A stretch of 64,000 nt of DNA from Gallionellaceae bacterium (GCA_027448945.1 DAIDMQ010000003.1:1-64000), one strand, 5' to 3'; counted from the stretch's first letter, positions 1 to 9,696 are shown. Notes: generated by a model not told the origin, from the letters alone. A program made the numbers and translations.

Positions 1-241
1 CCAGGGCATCGACACTGGAATACTTCGCATCCTCGCGCAGTATCAGGCTGGCCCAGTCGAGCGCGCCGCGCAGTATCCATTGCTTCTGCAACTGCAGGCG
101 CTGGTTCTCGATGGAGCGCACCTGCACTTGCTGCTGCCAGAACAGGCTGGCGACGATGGTGATCGCCAATGTCGTCAGCAACAGCGCGATAATCACCGCC
201 ACGCCGCGTTGTCGCTGGCGGGTTGCGGTCTGTATTTTCAC
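1..241 (-). CDS. gspK: Type II secretion minor pseudopilin GspK (N-terminal part, runs off the window)
   Basis: GspK caps the tip of the type II secretion pseudopilus together with GspI and GspJ. Only the first 80 codons lie in the window. The start is a GTG whose last two bases and the next A form the TGA stop of gspJ (GTGA overlap), so translation is probably coupled. The N-terminus is a short basic leader ending RQRG followed by the hydrophobic segment VAVIIALLL. It lacks the Glu at +5 that the other pseudopilins carry, which is normal for GspK. The call rests on position after gspJ and this N-terminus; the rest of the protein is not visible. Confidence 0.8.
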   Translation of the reverse strand, partial: MKIQTATRQRQRGVAVIIALLLTTLAITIVASLFWQQQVQVRSIENQRLQLQKQWILRGALDWASLILREDAKYSSVDAL

Positions 242-882
242 ACTGCCCCCAGCATGAATATCTTCAACAAACCGGTATTGCGCCCGCGCAATTGCATCGT
301 AACTTCCAGCCCGGTGGGTGGCGAAATCGCTGTCGATGCCGCTTGTGCCGCCAACACGTCGAGGTCGGAGCGCCAACCGCCGCTGGTCCAAATGCGTATC
401 GACATACTGCTGACTTCAGGTTGCAGCACCACGCCACGGCTTGTGTCGGTGTCATTCATCTCAGCCTGCCATAAGACATCCAGTTCACGCAGGTCGCGCG
501 TCGCTACCGATTCGCGGCGCGTCAGCACGCCGTTGTCGACCCGATAGGAGATGATTTTCAGGCGGGTCGGCTGATTGTCGGCAAACACCGTGCGGATCAG
601 CGTGAGACGTTCCGCTGCCGCAGCAAACGATATCCGGTTGTGGAGCAGGCCGGCATCCGCAAGATGCGCGCAATCGTTCTGCATTTGCGCGAATGCAAGT
701 TGCATCCCGCGTGTCTGTTCAAGGTCGTGGGTCAGTGCGACGCGGGCACGCACAATGCTGTCGAGGCCACGCCACCCCAGAACTGCAACGAAGCCCAGTA
801 TGCTGATGGCGACCAGCAGCTCGACCAGAGTCAGTCCAGACTGCTTTGTGTTCCGCACTCTTGCGGCAGGCAAGTCAAACAT
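238..882 (-). CDS. gspJ: Type II secretion minor pseudopilin GspJ
   Basis: Minor pseudopilin of the type II secretion system, inserted in the inner membrane and processed by prepilin peptidase. The start at 882 gives a short leader ending KQSG before LTLVELLVAISIL, the class III signal with Glu at +5. An in-frame ATG at 942 would add 20 residues lying inside gspI and is less likely. The soluble part (VATRDLRELDVLWQ, VVLQPEVSSMSIRIW) fits the GspJ beta-rich domain. The start overlaps the end of gspI by 8 bases and the stop overlaps gspK, so G-H-I-J-K form one tightly packed operon. Confidence 0.88.
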   Translation of the reverse strand: MFDLPAARVRNTKQSGLTLVELLVAISILGFVAVLGWRGLDSIVRARVALTHDLEQTRGMQLAFAQMQNDCAHLADAGLLHNRISFAAAAERLTLIRTVFADNQPTRLKIISYRVDNGVLTRRESVATRDLRELDVLWQAEMNDTDTSRGVVLQPEVSSMSIRIWTSGGWRSDLDVLAAQAASTAISPPTGLEVTMQLRGRNTGLLKIFMLGAV

Positions 883-1276
883 TCGGCACCACCTGGGCCA
901 GCTTGATGATGCGCCTTCCACTCGCCTGTGCGTCGAGCACACTCACTTCGACGCGGCGGAAATACGGGTTGGGTGTGGAATAAACGTTCTCTTCGCATTC
1001 GAGGTGCAATTCGCCCTGGTTGCAATCAAATCTGCGCTGGCCCAAGGCCGGCCATTCATGGGCCAGACGGATCTGCGACAGCCGATTCTCGGCGGACCAA
1101 GTCGCCATCATCGACGCGCGCAGGTCATTGCTGTTCTGGGTCAAGCTGCCAATCGCACGCAGACTGGCACCCAGCGCAGTACCGACAATAACCAACGCGA
1201 CCAGCACTTCGAGCAGGGTGAACCCTGCGTGGTTATTACGGAACCGGTTCGGTGATGTGAGGGAATCGGTAAACAC
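875..1276 (-). CDS. gspI: Type II secretion minor pseudopilin GspI
   Basis: Minor pseudopilin that starts the pseudopilus tip complex with GspJ and GspK. The prepilin motif is NNHAG then FTLLEVLVALVIV. I chose the GTG at 1276, which overlaps the stop of gspH by a few bases and gives an 18-residue leader; the ATG at 1312 is an in-frame alternative that would reach further into gspH. The downstream segment NDLRASMMATWSAENRLSQ, with a mature length near 115 residues, matches the small GspI family. Confidence 0.85.
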   Translation of the reverse strand: MFTDSLTSPNRFRNNHAGFTLLEVLVALVIVGTALGASLRAIGSLTQNSNDLRASMMATWSAENRLSQIRLAHEWPALGQRRFDCNQGELHLECEENVYSTPNPYFRRVEVSVLDAQASGRRIIKLAQVVPNV

Positions 1277-1277
1277 T

Positions 1278-1802
1278 TTATTCCACCGCGAAATGGCCGA
1301 TGCCGTCGGCATGAATCACGACACGTACTGCGTCAACGGAAAGTGTCAAATTAAACGGAACACCGACCGGCTCGCGGCCGAAGATGATGCGCAACGGCGT
1401 GGTATGTTCTAAGCTGGGCGGATCGATCAGGAAGGTGACTGGGGCATGCTTGAATTCACGCTCGCGCAACAAGTCGTCATGCTCCAGCACATGCCATTTG
1501 TTATCCTCAAATATCAGGAAGCGGTAGCGATCTGCTTCCGCCTCGAATGCGACCGGACGGTTGCGCACGATTGCCTCGTCACGCGCCGACTGCAGCAATA
1601 GCGCGATACGTTGGGCGTCGCTCTGCAATATCTGGCGATTACTGGGCATCGCATTAAATGACACTGCGCCTAGCGTGATGCCGACAATCACCATCACCAC
1701 CAGTAATTCAAGCAGCGTAAATCCGCGCGACACTCGGGGAGACTTACCGCCTCGATGAGTTGAAAACGAACCGGGCGAAGTAGGTGTGATTACAGATCCC
1801 AC
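1278..1802 (-). CDS. gspH: Type II secretion minor pseudopilin GspH
   Basis: Minor pseudopilin, 174 residues, placed between the major pseudopilin GspG and GspI as in standard gsp operons. The leader ends PRVSRG before FTLLELLVVMVIVGI, with Glu at +5. The following SDAQRIALLLQSARDEAIVRN segment is typical of GspH/FimT-type N-terminal helices, and a beta-rich C-terminal domain follows. The start overlaps the gspG end by 13 bases. An exact start slightly downstream cannot be excluded because the leader is rather long (27 residues). Confidence 0.85.
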   Translation of the reverse strand: MGSVITPTSPGSFSTHRGGKSPRVSRGFTLLELLVVMVIVGITLGAVSFNAMPSNRQILQSDAQRIALLLQSARDEAIVRNRPVAFEAEADRYRFLIFEDNKWHVLEHDDLLREREFKHAPVTFLIDPPSLEHTTPLRIIFGREPVGVPFNLTLSVDAVRVVIHADGIGHFAVE

Positions 1803-2245
1803 GAGCCGATATCGGCATCATTACCCGCACCGCCGGGTTGCCCATCCGCACCCAGTGAGAACACATCAATTGCGCCCTTGATGCCGGGAGAAAGGTATTG
1901 ATACGGACTACCCCAAGGATCTTTGGGTAGCTTATCTATATAGCCACCGGCTTTCCAGCCAACGGCAGCAGGGCCGGCATTCGGTTTGACAACCAACGCC
2001 AGCAGGCCTTGTTCGGTGGTTGGATAACGCTGGCTGTCGAGCTTGTAAAGTTTCAAGGCCTGCATCACGGTGGCGATATCCTGTTTGGCAGCGATGATGC
2101 GTGCATCATCGCTGCGTCCCATCAATTTGGGTACAACCAGCGCGGCAAGTATGCCCATAATAACCACCACCACCATAATCTCGATCAGGGTGAAACCGCG
2201 TGAGCGCTTGAAGTGCCGATCCAAACTGGGGGAAGTGTTTTGCAT
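1790..2245 (-). CDS. gspG: Type II secretion major pseudopilin GspG
   Basis: Major subunit of the type II secretion pseudopilus, the piston that pushes folded exoproteins through the secretin. The leader ends HFKRSRG before FTLIEIMVVVVIMGILAAL, followed by the family hallmarks VPKLMGR, YPTTEQGLLALV, LPKDPWGSPYQYLSPG and a C-terminal FSLGADGQPGG calcium-loop region. The start at 2245 has GGAA about ten bases upstream; the ATG at 2269 is an in-frame alternative. It is the first gene of the visible gsp block. No gspC, D, E or F lies upstream here, so the system is split or continues past position 1. Confidence 0.93.
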   Translation of the reverse strand: MQNTSPSLDRHFKRSRGFTLIEIMVVVVIMGILAALVVPKLMGRSDDARIIAAKQDIATVMQALKLYKLDSQRYPTTEQGLLALVVKPNAGPAAVGWKAGGYIDKLPKDPWGSPYQYLSPGIKGAIDVFSLGADGQPGGAGNDADIGSWDL

Positions 2246-2626
2246 GAAAGGGAGTTCCGTATTTGTCATGGGGAGATTGTACCTCGAATCATAGTTGCAC
2301 CTGATTTGGCGTCCTTTTGTATCTGGGTAACATCGCCGCCAGCCTGAATCCCAACCACGTGGGGGTTTGCATTGGCCTGCGTCCAATCGACTACCCGCCG
2401 GATGCCGCAGGCGCGATGCCATTATCGATGCCTGTCCATCAAGATATGGGCAAAGAATCAGGTAACAACAAACCGTCACGGGCAAGTACTCGCGCCCAAC
2501 AGGGTGTTCCCCTTTTCATCGCCAACTTATCTGCACAACCCAAAGAAGGCACAGCAAAACCATTGCAAGCCTGCGTTACTATCAAACAGCGAAATTATCT
2601 CGAAAATTCAGACAGTCCCAAAACAA
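2246..2626. other. Intergenic region between gspG and the outer-membrane barrel gene
   Basis: About 380 bases without a convincing gene. It must hold the promoter of the minus-strand gsp operon. Short plus-strand open frames here have no ribosome site or recognisable product. I see no repeat or RNA structure apart from the terminator at its left-hand neighbour. Confidence 0.6.
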
Positions 2627-2652
2627 AGGCCCCCGATTCTTATCGGGGGCCT
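2627..2652 (-). terminator. Rho-independent terminator of the outer-membrane barrel gene
   Basis: Perfect 11-bp stem (AGGCCCCCGAT with ATCGGGGGCCT) around a 4-base loop. On the minus strand it is followed by TTTGTTTT. It lies 28 bases past the stop of the 2681-3397 gene. Confidence 0.9.
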
Positions 2653-2680
2653 CTTGTCTTACTGAACTACCGTTTTCTGC

Positions 2681-3397
2681 TTAGAAACGGAAACCCAGCT
2701 TTGCGCTATAAGAAGGCGCAGCACCAGTCTTGTCGTATTCGACTGCTATATTAGCCAAACCCAGATTCAAGTTTGCACCTGCGAAAATCTTATTCTGGCG
2801 AAATGACTCGGAAGCCAAGCCTGTACCCGTGGTTGAACTGTTGGTCCATACGCTACCCACGCCTGCATATGGCGTCAGCATCGCGAAACCTTTGGATATA
2901 GAAACATCCACGGCCTTGGTATCCAACGACCACGCGTTCACTCCGGACAGTTTGCTGAAGGAACCACGAATGCCGACGGCCGGCTCTGCGATACCACCAT
3001 CCAAGATGGCATAGCGCAATTCAGCACCATACAAACTAATGCCAGTGGTTGGAATCGCCGAGTAGAAACCGGCGATATCAAAACCCATAGGCAGACCCTT
3101 GGCGATGTGTAGCTTGGGCACGATCAAGGATGTGGTACTTGCATTACCACCCGCTTTGGTGAACAAAGCAGAATTTTGCAGTTGCGTAGAAGTCACTTCC
3201 ACGCCCAAATCGAAACCTGTCACGCCCAATGGTGCCGCGGGCGTAACGCCCTTATAACTCAGTGCTGAACCCATATCCTCGGAGAAAGCTTTGAATTGTG
3301 CTTGTGTAAAGCCTGCAGCGCCAAGATTGAGGGTTGCCGCCATCGCTGGTTGAGCGAAACAAGCCAATACGCATAACGCCGATAAACTCTTTTTCAT
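2681..3397 (-). CDS. Outer-membrane beta-barrel protein, function unknown
   Basis: A 238-residue protein with a clear Sec signal peptide (MKKSLSALCVLACF then AMA at the cleavage site). It has alternating hydrophobic beta strands and ends in SAKLGFRF, the C-terminal aromatic signature of BAM-inserted barrels. Internal strand-like segments such as YGAELRYAILDGG, VDVSISKGFAMLTPYAGVG and NKIFAGANLNLGLANIAVEYD suggest an eight- to ten-stranded barrel of the OmpW or generic small-porin kind. It has its own ribosome site (GAAAGG) and terminator, so it is monocistronic. I do not recognise the exact family and do not assign a substrate. Confidence 0.75.
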   Translation of the reverse strand: MKKSLSALCVLACFAQPAMAATLNLGAAGFTQAQFKAFSEDMGSALSYKGVTPAAPLGVTGFDLGVEVTSTQLQNSALFTKAGGNASTTSLIVPKLHIAKGLPMGFDIAGFYSAIPTTGISLYGAELRYAILDGGIAEPAVGIRGSFSKLSGVNAWSLDTKAVDVSISKGFAMLTPYAGVGSVWTNSSTTGTGLASESFRQNKIFAGANLNLGLANIAVEYDKTGAAPSYSAKLGFRF

Positions 3398-3500
3398 GTT
3401 CTACCTTTCAGTTGTTGATATTTCATACTACCTAGATGCCATCACAGCACCCGTGTCACGTGCTCTCAGAGCGGACATCCGTAAAAAGGTTCCCTGACAA

Positions 3501-4268
3501 TTAAATGGCCAGTTCCACTATCACCGGCGTATGGTCAGATGGACGTTCGCGTTTGCGTGGTTCTTTGTCAATCACGCAGCCCTTACATACTGGCACCAAG
3601 GGCTGACTGATGAGGATGTGATCTATACGCACACCGTGATTGCGGCGGAAAGCCATCATGCGATAGTCCCACCAAGTGTAGGATTTATCAGCCTGTTCAA
3701 ACAGGCGAAAACTGTCGTTCAGGCCTAATTTGATAAGCTGCCGGTACTGCAGACGCTCAGGCTCACTGACCAAGATATTGCCTTGCCACACTACCGGGTC
3801 ATGCACGTCGCGGTCTTCGGGCGCGATGTTGTAGTCGCCTAACAGCACCAGCTTGGGATAACGTTGCAACTCCGCCGCCAACCACTCGCGCAATGCCTGC
3901 AACCAGCCCAGCTTGTAGTAATACTTTTCTGATTCGACAGCCTGGCCATTGGGAATATAGACACACACCACACGGATGCCGTTGATGGTGGCGCTGATGA
4001 CGCGACGTTGTTCGTCCTCGTAGTTGGGGATGCCGAACTGCACATCCTCCAGCGGCATACGACTCAGAATAGCCACGCCGTTATAGGTTTTCTGACCGAT
4101 GAAAGCAGTGTGATAACCCGCCTCCAGCAGCGCTTGTTGCGGGAAGTCGTCATCCTGCTGCTTGGTCTCCTGCAAACACAATACCTCTATAGGGTTTGCC
4201 GCCAACCAGTCCAATACATGCGGCAAACGCACATTGAGCGAATTCACATTCCAAGTGGCAATCTTCAT
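3501..4268 (-). CDS. xthA: Exodeoxyribonuclease III
   Basis: AP endonuclease and 3'-5' exonuclease of base-excision repair, 255 residues, the usual length. The endonuclease/exonuclease/phosphatase fold motifs are all present: MKIATWNVNSLNVR at the N-terminus, LCLQETK with the metal-binding Glu, VYIPNGQ, LLGDYNIAPEDRDVHDP with catalytic Asp and Asn, and SDHTPVIVEL at the end. The start ATG shares bases with the stop of prlC (ATGA), so the two are co-translated. Confidence 0.95.
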   Translation of the reverse strand: MKIATWNVNSLNVRLPHVLDWLAANPIEVLCLQETKQQDDDFPQQALLEAGYHTAFIGQKTYNGVAILSRMPLEDVQFGIPNYEDEQRRVISATINGIRVVCVYIPNGQAVESEKYYYKLGWLQALREWLAAELQRYPKLVLLGDYNIAPEDRDVHDPVVWQGNILVSEPERLQYRQLIKLGLNDSFRLFEQADKSYTWWDYRMMAFRRNHGVRIDHILISQPLVPVCKGCVIDKEPRKRERPSDHTPVIVELAI

Positions 4269-6322
4269 GCAGCACTTCCCGCCAGACCGTTATGACGCAA
4301 CAAGGCGTCTATGCTGGGTGCGCGGCCACGGAAGGCGGTGAATGATTCCATCGCACCGCGTGAACCACCCATTGCCAGTATCTCGGCACGGAAGCGCGCA
4401 CCCACATCGGGGTTGAGCACGCCGTTCTCTTCGAACAAACTGTAGGCATCGGCAGACAGCACTTCCGCCCATTTGTAGCTATAGTAACCCGCCGCATATC
4501 CGCCAGAGAAGATGTGCGAGAAGCTGTTAGGGAAGCGGTTGAATTCGGGTGGTATCAGCACCGCGACTTCTGCACGCACCTCGTCCAACAGCTCGAGTAT
4601 GGAACGGTTGCCACCCGCTTCGAAGTTGCTATGCATCAACATGTCGAACAACGAAAACTCTATCTGACGCAGTGCGCCCAAACCACTCTGGAAGTTCTTC
4701 GCAGCGGTCATCTTGTCAAAAAGCACGCGTGGTAGTTTTTCATTGGTCTCGGTGTGTCGCGTCATACCTTGCAGCACGTCCCACTCCCAGCAGAAGTTCT
4801 CCATGAACTGGCTGGGTAATTCGACCGCATCCCATTCCACACCGTTGATGCCCGACACCGCCATGTCTTCGACTTCGGTGAGCAGATGATGCAGGCCATG
4901 ACCGAACTCATGGAACAAGGTGATGACTTCGTCGTGGGTGAATACGGCGGGCTTGTTACCCACCGGCGCGGAGAAATTGCAGTTGAGATAAGCGACGGGT
5001 GTCTGTATGCCTGTCGCCAATCGGCGACGCGTGATGACATCGTCCATCCATGCACCGCCACGCTTACTGTTGCGCGCATAGAGGTCAAGATAGAACTGGC
5101 CCACCAATTCATTTTGCGCATTGCGGATATCGAAGAAACGTACTGTCTCATGCCATATAGGTGCACTGGAAGCCTTTATTTGCAAGCCATACAGCGTTTC
5201 GATCAAACTGAACATGCCCTTAAACACAGCATCTTCCGGGAAGTATTGCTTCACTTCCTGCTCGGAGAAGGCATAGCGCTGCTCTCGCAACTTTTCACTG
5301 GCATAGCTCACATCCCATGATTTGAGCTCGCTCAAACCCAGTTCCTTGGCCGCGAATTCACGCAACCCCACCAGATCCTTTTCAGCATAAGGTCGGGCGC
5401 GCTGTGCCAGTTCTCGCATAAAGGTCACTACTTGTTCTGGTGTGTCCGCCATCTTGGCCGCCAAGGATAATTCGCCATAGTTGGCAAAGCCCAGCAAGCG
5501 CGCTTCTTCACCGCGCAGTTGTACGATGTCGTTCATCAGCGGTGTATTGTCTTGCTCCGCTTTACCAAACTCAGAGGCACGCGTGCTGTAGGCGCGATAT
5601 AGTTTTTCACGCAATTCACGGTTGTCGCAGAACAGCATGATGGGCATATAAGACGGCGCTTTCAGGCTAAATTCCCAGCCCGTTTTGCCAGCCTCAGTCG
5701 CCGCATCCGCAGCCGCTTGCAAGGCATCTTCGGGCAAACCGCTCAGCTCAGCCTTATCGGTGATAAATAGCGAGTAGGCATTGGTCGCATCCAACAGATT
5801 GTCGGAGAAGCGCGATGACAACTCTGACAAACGTTCCTGTATCTCCAGATAGCGCGCCTTCTTGTCGTCCGGCAACTCTGCACCACCCAAACGAAAATCG
5901 CGCAATTCGTTTTCAATGATCTTCTTTCGTGCCGCACTCAGACTTGAGTATTCAGGACTCGCGCGCAGCGCTTTATATTTCTGGAACAGTGCCAAGTTCT
6001 GGCCAAGCTCGGCATAGAAGGCGGTAATCTTAGGCAAGGTGGCGTTATAGACTTCACGCAATTCCGTTGAATTCATCACCGCATTCAAATGACCGACCGG
6101 TCCCCATGCACGTGACACGCGCTCGTTTGCATCTTCCATAGGCACGACAAAGTTATCCCAAGTGGGCGCGTTATCATCTGCCAACAAGCGTTGTAACAGA
6201 CTGCCGAATTCGGCCAACAAGTACTCTATCGCTGGCGCGACATGTTCCGGTTTAATCTCTGCGAAACGCGGCAGACCTGAGAAGTCCAATAAAGGATTGT
6301 TCAATGTGGCGTTGGTATTCAT
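4265..6322 (-). CDS. prlC: Oligopeptidase A (M3 family zinc metallopeptidase)
   Basis: Cytosolic thimet-type oligopeptidase that degrades short peptides, including cleaved signal peptides. It has 685 residues from the chosen ATG, which begins MNTNATLNNPLLDF; an upstream in-frame ATG at 6376 would add 18 atypical residues. The HEFGH zinc motif lies near residue 472, with the downstream Glu in VEDMAVSGINGVEWDAVELPSQ. MENFCWE and the C-terminal AGYYSYKWAEVLSADAYS are also characteristic of the M3 family. It is the upstream partner of xthA. Confidence 0.94.
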   Translation of the reverse strand: MNTNATLNNPLLDFSGLPRFAEIKPEHVAPAIEYLLAEFGSLLQRLLADDNAPTWDNFVVPMEDANERVSRAWGPVGHLNAVMNSTELREVYNATLPKITAFYAELGQNLALFQKYKALRASPEYSSLSAARKKIIENELRDFRLGGAELPDDKKARYLEIQERLSELSSRFSDNLLDATNAYSLFITDKAELSGLPEDALQAAADAATEAGKTGWEFSLKAPSYMPIMLFCDNRELREKLYRAYSTRASEFGKAEQDNTPLMNDIVQLRGEEARLLGFANYGELSLAAKMADTPEQVVTFMRELAQRARPYAEKDLVGLREFAAKELGLSELKSWDVSYASEKLREQRYAFSEQEVKQYFPEDAVFKGMFSLIETLYGLQIKASSAPIWHETVRFFDIRNAQNELVGQFYLDLYARNSKRGGAWMDDVITRRRLATGIQTPVAYLNCNFSAPVGNKPAVFTHDEVITLFHEFGHGLHHLLTEVEDMAVSGINGVEWDAVELPSQFMENFCWEWDVLQGMTRHTETNEKLPRVLFDKMTAAKNFQSGLGALRQIEFSLFDMLMHSNFEAGGNRSILELLDEVRAEVAVLIPPEFNRFPNSFSHIFSGGYAAGYYSYKWAEVLSADAYSLFEENGVLNPDVGARFRAEILAMGGSRGAMESFTAFRGRAPSIDALLRHNGLAGSAA

Positions 6323-6409
6323 ATTAAGTCCCGATGATTTCTTTGTGAACTTGCGGCGCGGGCATGACAAAGCCATGCCCTGATGCTAATGACTGATGTG
6401 TGACTGCTG

Positions 6410-7693
6410 CTAGGCGCCGTATACCAGCTGCCCATCCAGCAAGGTGTAACGTACCTTGCCTTGCATCTCGTAGCCGTTGAATGGCGTGTTCTTGCCCTGA
6501 CTCTTGAGGGCAGCTGGCTCCACCTTCCAGATAGCCTTCGGGTCGTATACGCATAGATCGGCATGTGCGCCTATGCTCAGGTGTCCCATCTTCACACCCA
6601 GCAATTGCGCGGGATGGATGGTGATACGCGACAACGCATCCGTCAGCGCGACCTTCTCTTGCTCCGCCCACTTCAAAACCAACGGTAACAGCAATTCCAA
6701 CCCGGTCGCGCCGGCCTCTGCTTCACCGAACGGCAGTTGCTTTGCATCATCATCCACCGGTGAATGGTTCGAGCATATGGCATCTATGGTGCCGTCCATC
6801 AGACCGGCGCGCAGTCCGGCCTTATCGCGCAAGCTGCGCAGTGGCGGGCTCAGATGACAGTTAGCATCGAAATAACCGATATCCATCTCGGTCAGATGTA
6901 TGTGGTTCATCGACACGTCGCAGGTCACGTTCAAGCCTTCACGCTTGGCCGCACGCACCATCTCTACGCCAGCGGCGCTGGAAATGCGGCAGATGTGTAA
7001 CAACACGCCCGTCTCACGTGCCAATTGCAAGGCGGTGTTCAACGCGATGGTTTCGGCAATAACGGGGATAGGGGGCAGACCCAAACGACTGGCGACTTCT
7101 CCATCATGTGCGACACCATTTTTAGCCAAGAAACTGTCTTGTGGACGCAACCAGACGCGATAGCCGAAGGTCGCTGCATATTGCATGGCACGCATCATCA
7201 CGCGCGTATCGGTTAATGTTGCATCTGCCTGACTGAATGCCTTACAGCCCGCCTCAGTGAGCTCGATCATCTCGGTCAGCTCGGCCCCTTTCAGGCCATA
7301 GGTCAATGCACCGATCGGAAACACGCGGGCTTGATTGAGCGAACGCGCGCGGTACTTCAGCATCTCGACTAGACCCGGCTCATCCAGCGGCGGATCGGTG
7401 TCGGGCGGACAGGCCAGCGAGGTCACGCCACCTGCGATGGCTGCACCCATTTCGGATTCCAATGTTGCCCTGTATTCGTAGCCCGGCTCGCGCAAACGTG
7501 CGGCGATATCGACCAAGCCCGGCATGACGATCATGCCGGTCGCATCTATCACCAGCTCTGCGACAAAACCCTGCGGTGCAGCGCCTATCGCCGAGATACG
7601 GCGTGCACTGATATAGACGTCCTGCTGCGCATCTATCTTGTTCTTGGGGTCTATCAAGCGACCGTTTTTGATGTGTATTTTCATAATCTTCAT
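6410..7693 (-). CDS. pyrC': Dihydroorotase-like protein without catalytic zinc ligands (PyrC'/PyrX)
   Basis: Amidohydrolase of the type I dihydroorotase family, 427 residues. The family signature DxHxHLRxPG reads [10 protein letters not shown] at residues 62-71, so both zinc-binding histidines are missing. The late Asp of the TDHAPH motif is Asn in [10 protein letters not shown]. The remaining fold motifs ([24 protein letters not shown]) are kept. In Pseudomonas and many beta/gammaproteobacteria such a copy is inactive and serves as the structural partner of aspartate transcarbamoylase. Its ATG overlaps the pyrB stop (ATGA), in line with a fixed-ratio complex. A true dihydroorotase must lie elsewhere in the genome. 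Confidence 0.9.
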   Translation of the reverse strand: MKIMKIHIKNGRLIDPKNKIDAQQDVYISARRISAIGAAPQGFVAELVIDATGMIVMPGLVDIAARLREPGYEYRATLESEMGAAIAGGVTSLACPPDTDPPLDEPGLVEMLKYRARSLNQARVFPIGALTYGLKGAELTEMIELTEAGCKAFSQADATLTDTRVMMRAMQYAATFGYRVWLRPQDSFLAKNGVAHDGEVASRLGLPPIPVIAETIALNTALQLARETGVLLHICRISSAAGVEMVRAAKREGLNVTCDVSMNHIHLTEMDIGYFDANCHLSPPLRSLRDKAGLRAGLMDGTIDAICSNHSPVDDDAKQLPFGEAEAGATGLELLLPLVLKWAEQEKVALTDALSRITIHPAQLLGVKMGHLSIGAHADLCVYDPKAIWKVEPAALKSQGKNTPFNGYEMQGKVRYTLLDGQLVYGA

Positions 7694-8640
7694 TTAGCTC
7701 CAGCCAGAATGCTCATCACCGCCATACGCACGGCGATACCGAAAGTGACCTGAGGCAGAATCACCGAGTGCGAACCATCTGCCACACTGGAGTCGATCTC
7801 TACACCGCGATTCATCGGTCCGGGGTGCATCACGATGGCATCGCTCTTGGCGACGGCGAGGCGCTCTTGGGTGAGGCCGTAGTATTTGAAATACTCTTGC
7901 GCGGAAGGCAGCAAGGCACCCTGCATGCGTTCATTCTGCAAACGCAACATCATCACCACATCCACATCCTCCAGACCCTGTTCCATATCGTGATAGACCT
8001 GCACACCCAGTTTTTCCACATGGCTGGGCAGCAGGGTCTTGGGAGCTACCACCCTGACTTCGGGCACACCCAGTGTCGTCAGCGCATGTATCTGCGAGCG
8101 AGCCACACGCGAATGCAACACATCGCCCACAATGGCAACGCGCAAGTTGTGGAACTCTTTCTTGTAGTGACGGATGGTGTACATATCCAACAAGGCTTGG
8201 GTCGGATGCGCGTGGCGACCGTCGCCCGCGTTGATAACATGAATCTCCGGGGCCACATGTTGCGCGATTAAATGCGCCGCACCGCTGGTTGAGTGACGTA
8301 CCACGAACATGTCGGCATGCATGGCGCAGAGATTGTCTACGGTATCCAGCAGCGTCTCGCCCTTACTGGTAGATGACTGGCCGATATTGAGATTGACCAC
8401 ATCCGCAGAGAGTTTCTTCGCCGCGATTTCGAAAGTGGTACGGGTACGTGTGCTGTTCTCGAAGAACACGTTGAACACCGACTTGCCTTGCAGCAACGGC
8501 ACTTTCCTAATGTCTCCTTGCTCCCCATCCAGGAAGGTCGATGCCTTATCGAGGATGTCGCGCATGATGCGCACTGGCAGACCTTCTGTCGTGAGCAGAT
8601 GTTGCAGCTCACCATGCTTGTTTAATTGCGGATTGTTCAT
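7690..8640 (-). CDS. pyrB: Aspartate carbamoyltransferase catalytic subunit
   Basis: Condenses carbamoyl phosphate and aspartate, the first committed step of pyrimidine synthesis. The 316-residue protein has the carbamoyl phosphate motif [13 protein letters not shown], the [12 protein letters not shown] segment and the aspartate-loop region [18 protein letters not shown]. Its N-terminus ([20 protein letters not shown]) is extended, as in the long ATCases that assemble with an inactive DHOase. Start and stop overlap ruvX and pyrC' by four bases each. No pyrI is present. Confidence 0.95.
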   Translation of the reverse strand: MNNPQLNKHGELQHLLTTEGLPVRIMRDILDKASTFLDGEQGDIRKVPLLQGKSVFNVFFENSTRTRTTFEIAAKKLSADVVNLNIGQSSTSKGETLLDTVDNLCAMHADMFVVRHSTSGAAHLIAQHVAPEIHVINAGDGRHAHPTQALLDMYTIRHYKKEFHNLRVAIVGDVLHSRVARSQIHALTTLGVPEVRVVAPKTLLPSHVEKLGVQVYHDMEQGLEDVDVVMMLRLQNERMQGALLPSAQEYFKYYGLTQERLAVAKSDAIVMHPGPMNRGVEIDSSVADGSHSVILPQVTFGIAVRMAVMSILAGAK

Positions 8641-9089
8641 ATGAGTATTCCCGAGGTGGGTTCATCAAAATAGGCTTGCAGTATCTGTTGTGCGGCATAC
8701 TGATCCAACACGGCTTTTTGCTTGCGTCCATGTATGCCCAGTTCATCCAGTGCACTACTCGCGGCGGCGGAAGTATAACGCTCGTCCACCAGCATCACAG
8801 GCAAATTAAACCGCCCCTTGAGGCGGTTAGCGAAGCGGCGCGACAGTGCCGTCATCTCATGCGGTGTACCGTCATCGTTGCAGGGCAGGCCCACCACCAA
8901 GCAGGCAGGTTGCCACTCGGCGATCAGTTCCGCGATGCGTGCGAAGCGGATATCGTTTTTTTCTGCATCTATGGTGGTTAACGGTGCCGCATTGCCAAGC
9001 AAGGAGCTGCCTTTTGCAATGCCTATGCGTCGAGTACCGAAATCGAATGCGAGCAGCGTCCCCTTTGGCAACTCAGGCGTGTCCTGCAT
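8637..9089 (-). CDS. ruvX: Putative pre-16S rRNA nuclease / Holliday junction resolvase-like protein
   Basis: YqgF/RuvX RNase H-fold protein, 150 residues. It is implicated in maturing the 5' end of 16S rRNA and named for similarity to RuvC. Motifs seen are [16 protein letters not shown] (first catalytic Asp), [17 protein letters not shown], and [17 protein letters not shown] with the acidic pair. It follows yqgE (17-base overlap) and precedes pyrB (ATGA), a conserved arrangement in Pseudomonas and betaproteobacteria. The pyrR gene often found between ruvX and pyrB is missing. Confidence 0.93.
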   Translation of the reverse strand: MQDTPELPKGTLLAFDFGTRRIGIAKGSSLLGNAAPLTTIDAEKNDIRFARIAELIAEWQPACLVVGLPCNDDGTPHEMTALSRRFANRLKGRFNLPVMLVDERYTSAAASSALDELGIHGRKQKAVLDQYAAQQILQAYFDEPTSGILI

Positions 9090-9633
9090 CTTCTACCAGC
9101 GATGCGTAGTCTATGCCTAACAAAGCCATCGCCGCAGGCAGACGTTCTTCGGGAGGCAATTCGAACAGAATATGTTCCGAAGCTTCCACTGTCAGCCAAG
9201 TATTCTCGCTGATCTCGTGCTCCAACTGACCAGGTTCCCAGCCGGCGTAACCCAGGCTAATAATCATATTGTGCGGGCCTTTGCCTACACCCATCGCTTC
9301 CAAAATATCCTTGGAAGTCGTGAGCGCCATGCTCTTGCCTATGCGCAATGTGGATTGCCAATCTTGCTGGGTATCGTGCAAAACAAAGCCGCGCTCGGTC
9401 TGCACTGGACCGCCAAAATGCACTGGCAAGCGCTCCAATTCAGGCTGATGCAAGGGAATGTTGATTTGATCGAACATATCCGCAACGGTAATGCTGGTGG
9501 GACGGTTCACCACGATGCCCAAAGCACCGTTCTCATTGTGCTCACAGATGTAAGTCAGCGTGCCGGCGAATATGCCTTCCTGCATAGCAGGCATGGCAAT
9601 CAGGAAATGGTTGGTGAGGTCTAGTTCGTTCAT
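9073..9633 (-). CDS. yqgE: YqgE/AlgH family protein (UPF0301)
   Basis: A conserved protein of uncertain biochemical role; the Pseudomonas homologue AlgH was first linked to alginate regulation. The 186 residues from MNELDLTNHFLIAMPAMQ carry the family segments GTLTYICEHNENGALGIVVN, VHFGGPVQTERGFVLHD and IISLGYAGWEPGQLEHEI. Longer open frames begin upstream, but this start matches the family and avoids overlapping the divergent phrB. It is the first gene of the yqgE-ruvX-pyrB-pyrC' operon. Confidence 0.92.
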   Translation of the reverse strand: MNELDLTNHFLIAMPAMQEGIFAGTLTYICEHNENGALGIVVNRPTSITVADMFDQINIPLHQPELERLPVHFGGPVQTERGFVLHDTQQDWQSTLRIGKSMALTTSKDILEAMGVGKGPHNMIISLGYAGWEPGQLEHEISENTWLTVEASEHILFELPPEERLPAAMALLGIDYASLVEDAGHA

Positions 9634-9696
9634 GAGCGCATTGTAGCTTTTGCAGTGAAGCCGCACAATTGATGCACTTAACTCTTTTAGCCCATC

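Noticed and set aside
2317-2754. Plus-strand frames between gspG and the barrel gene
   Set aside because: They cross the terminator at 2627-2652 and run into the opposite-strand barrel gene. No start signal or domain is visible.
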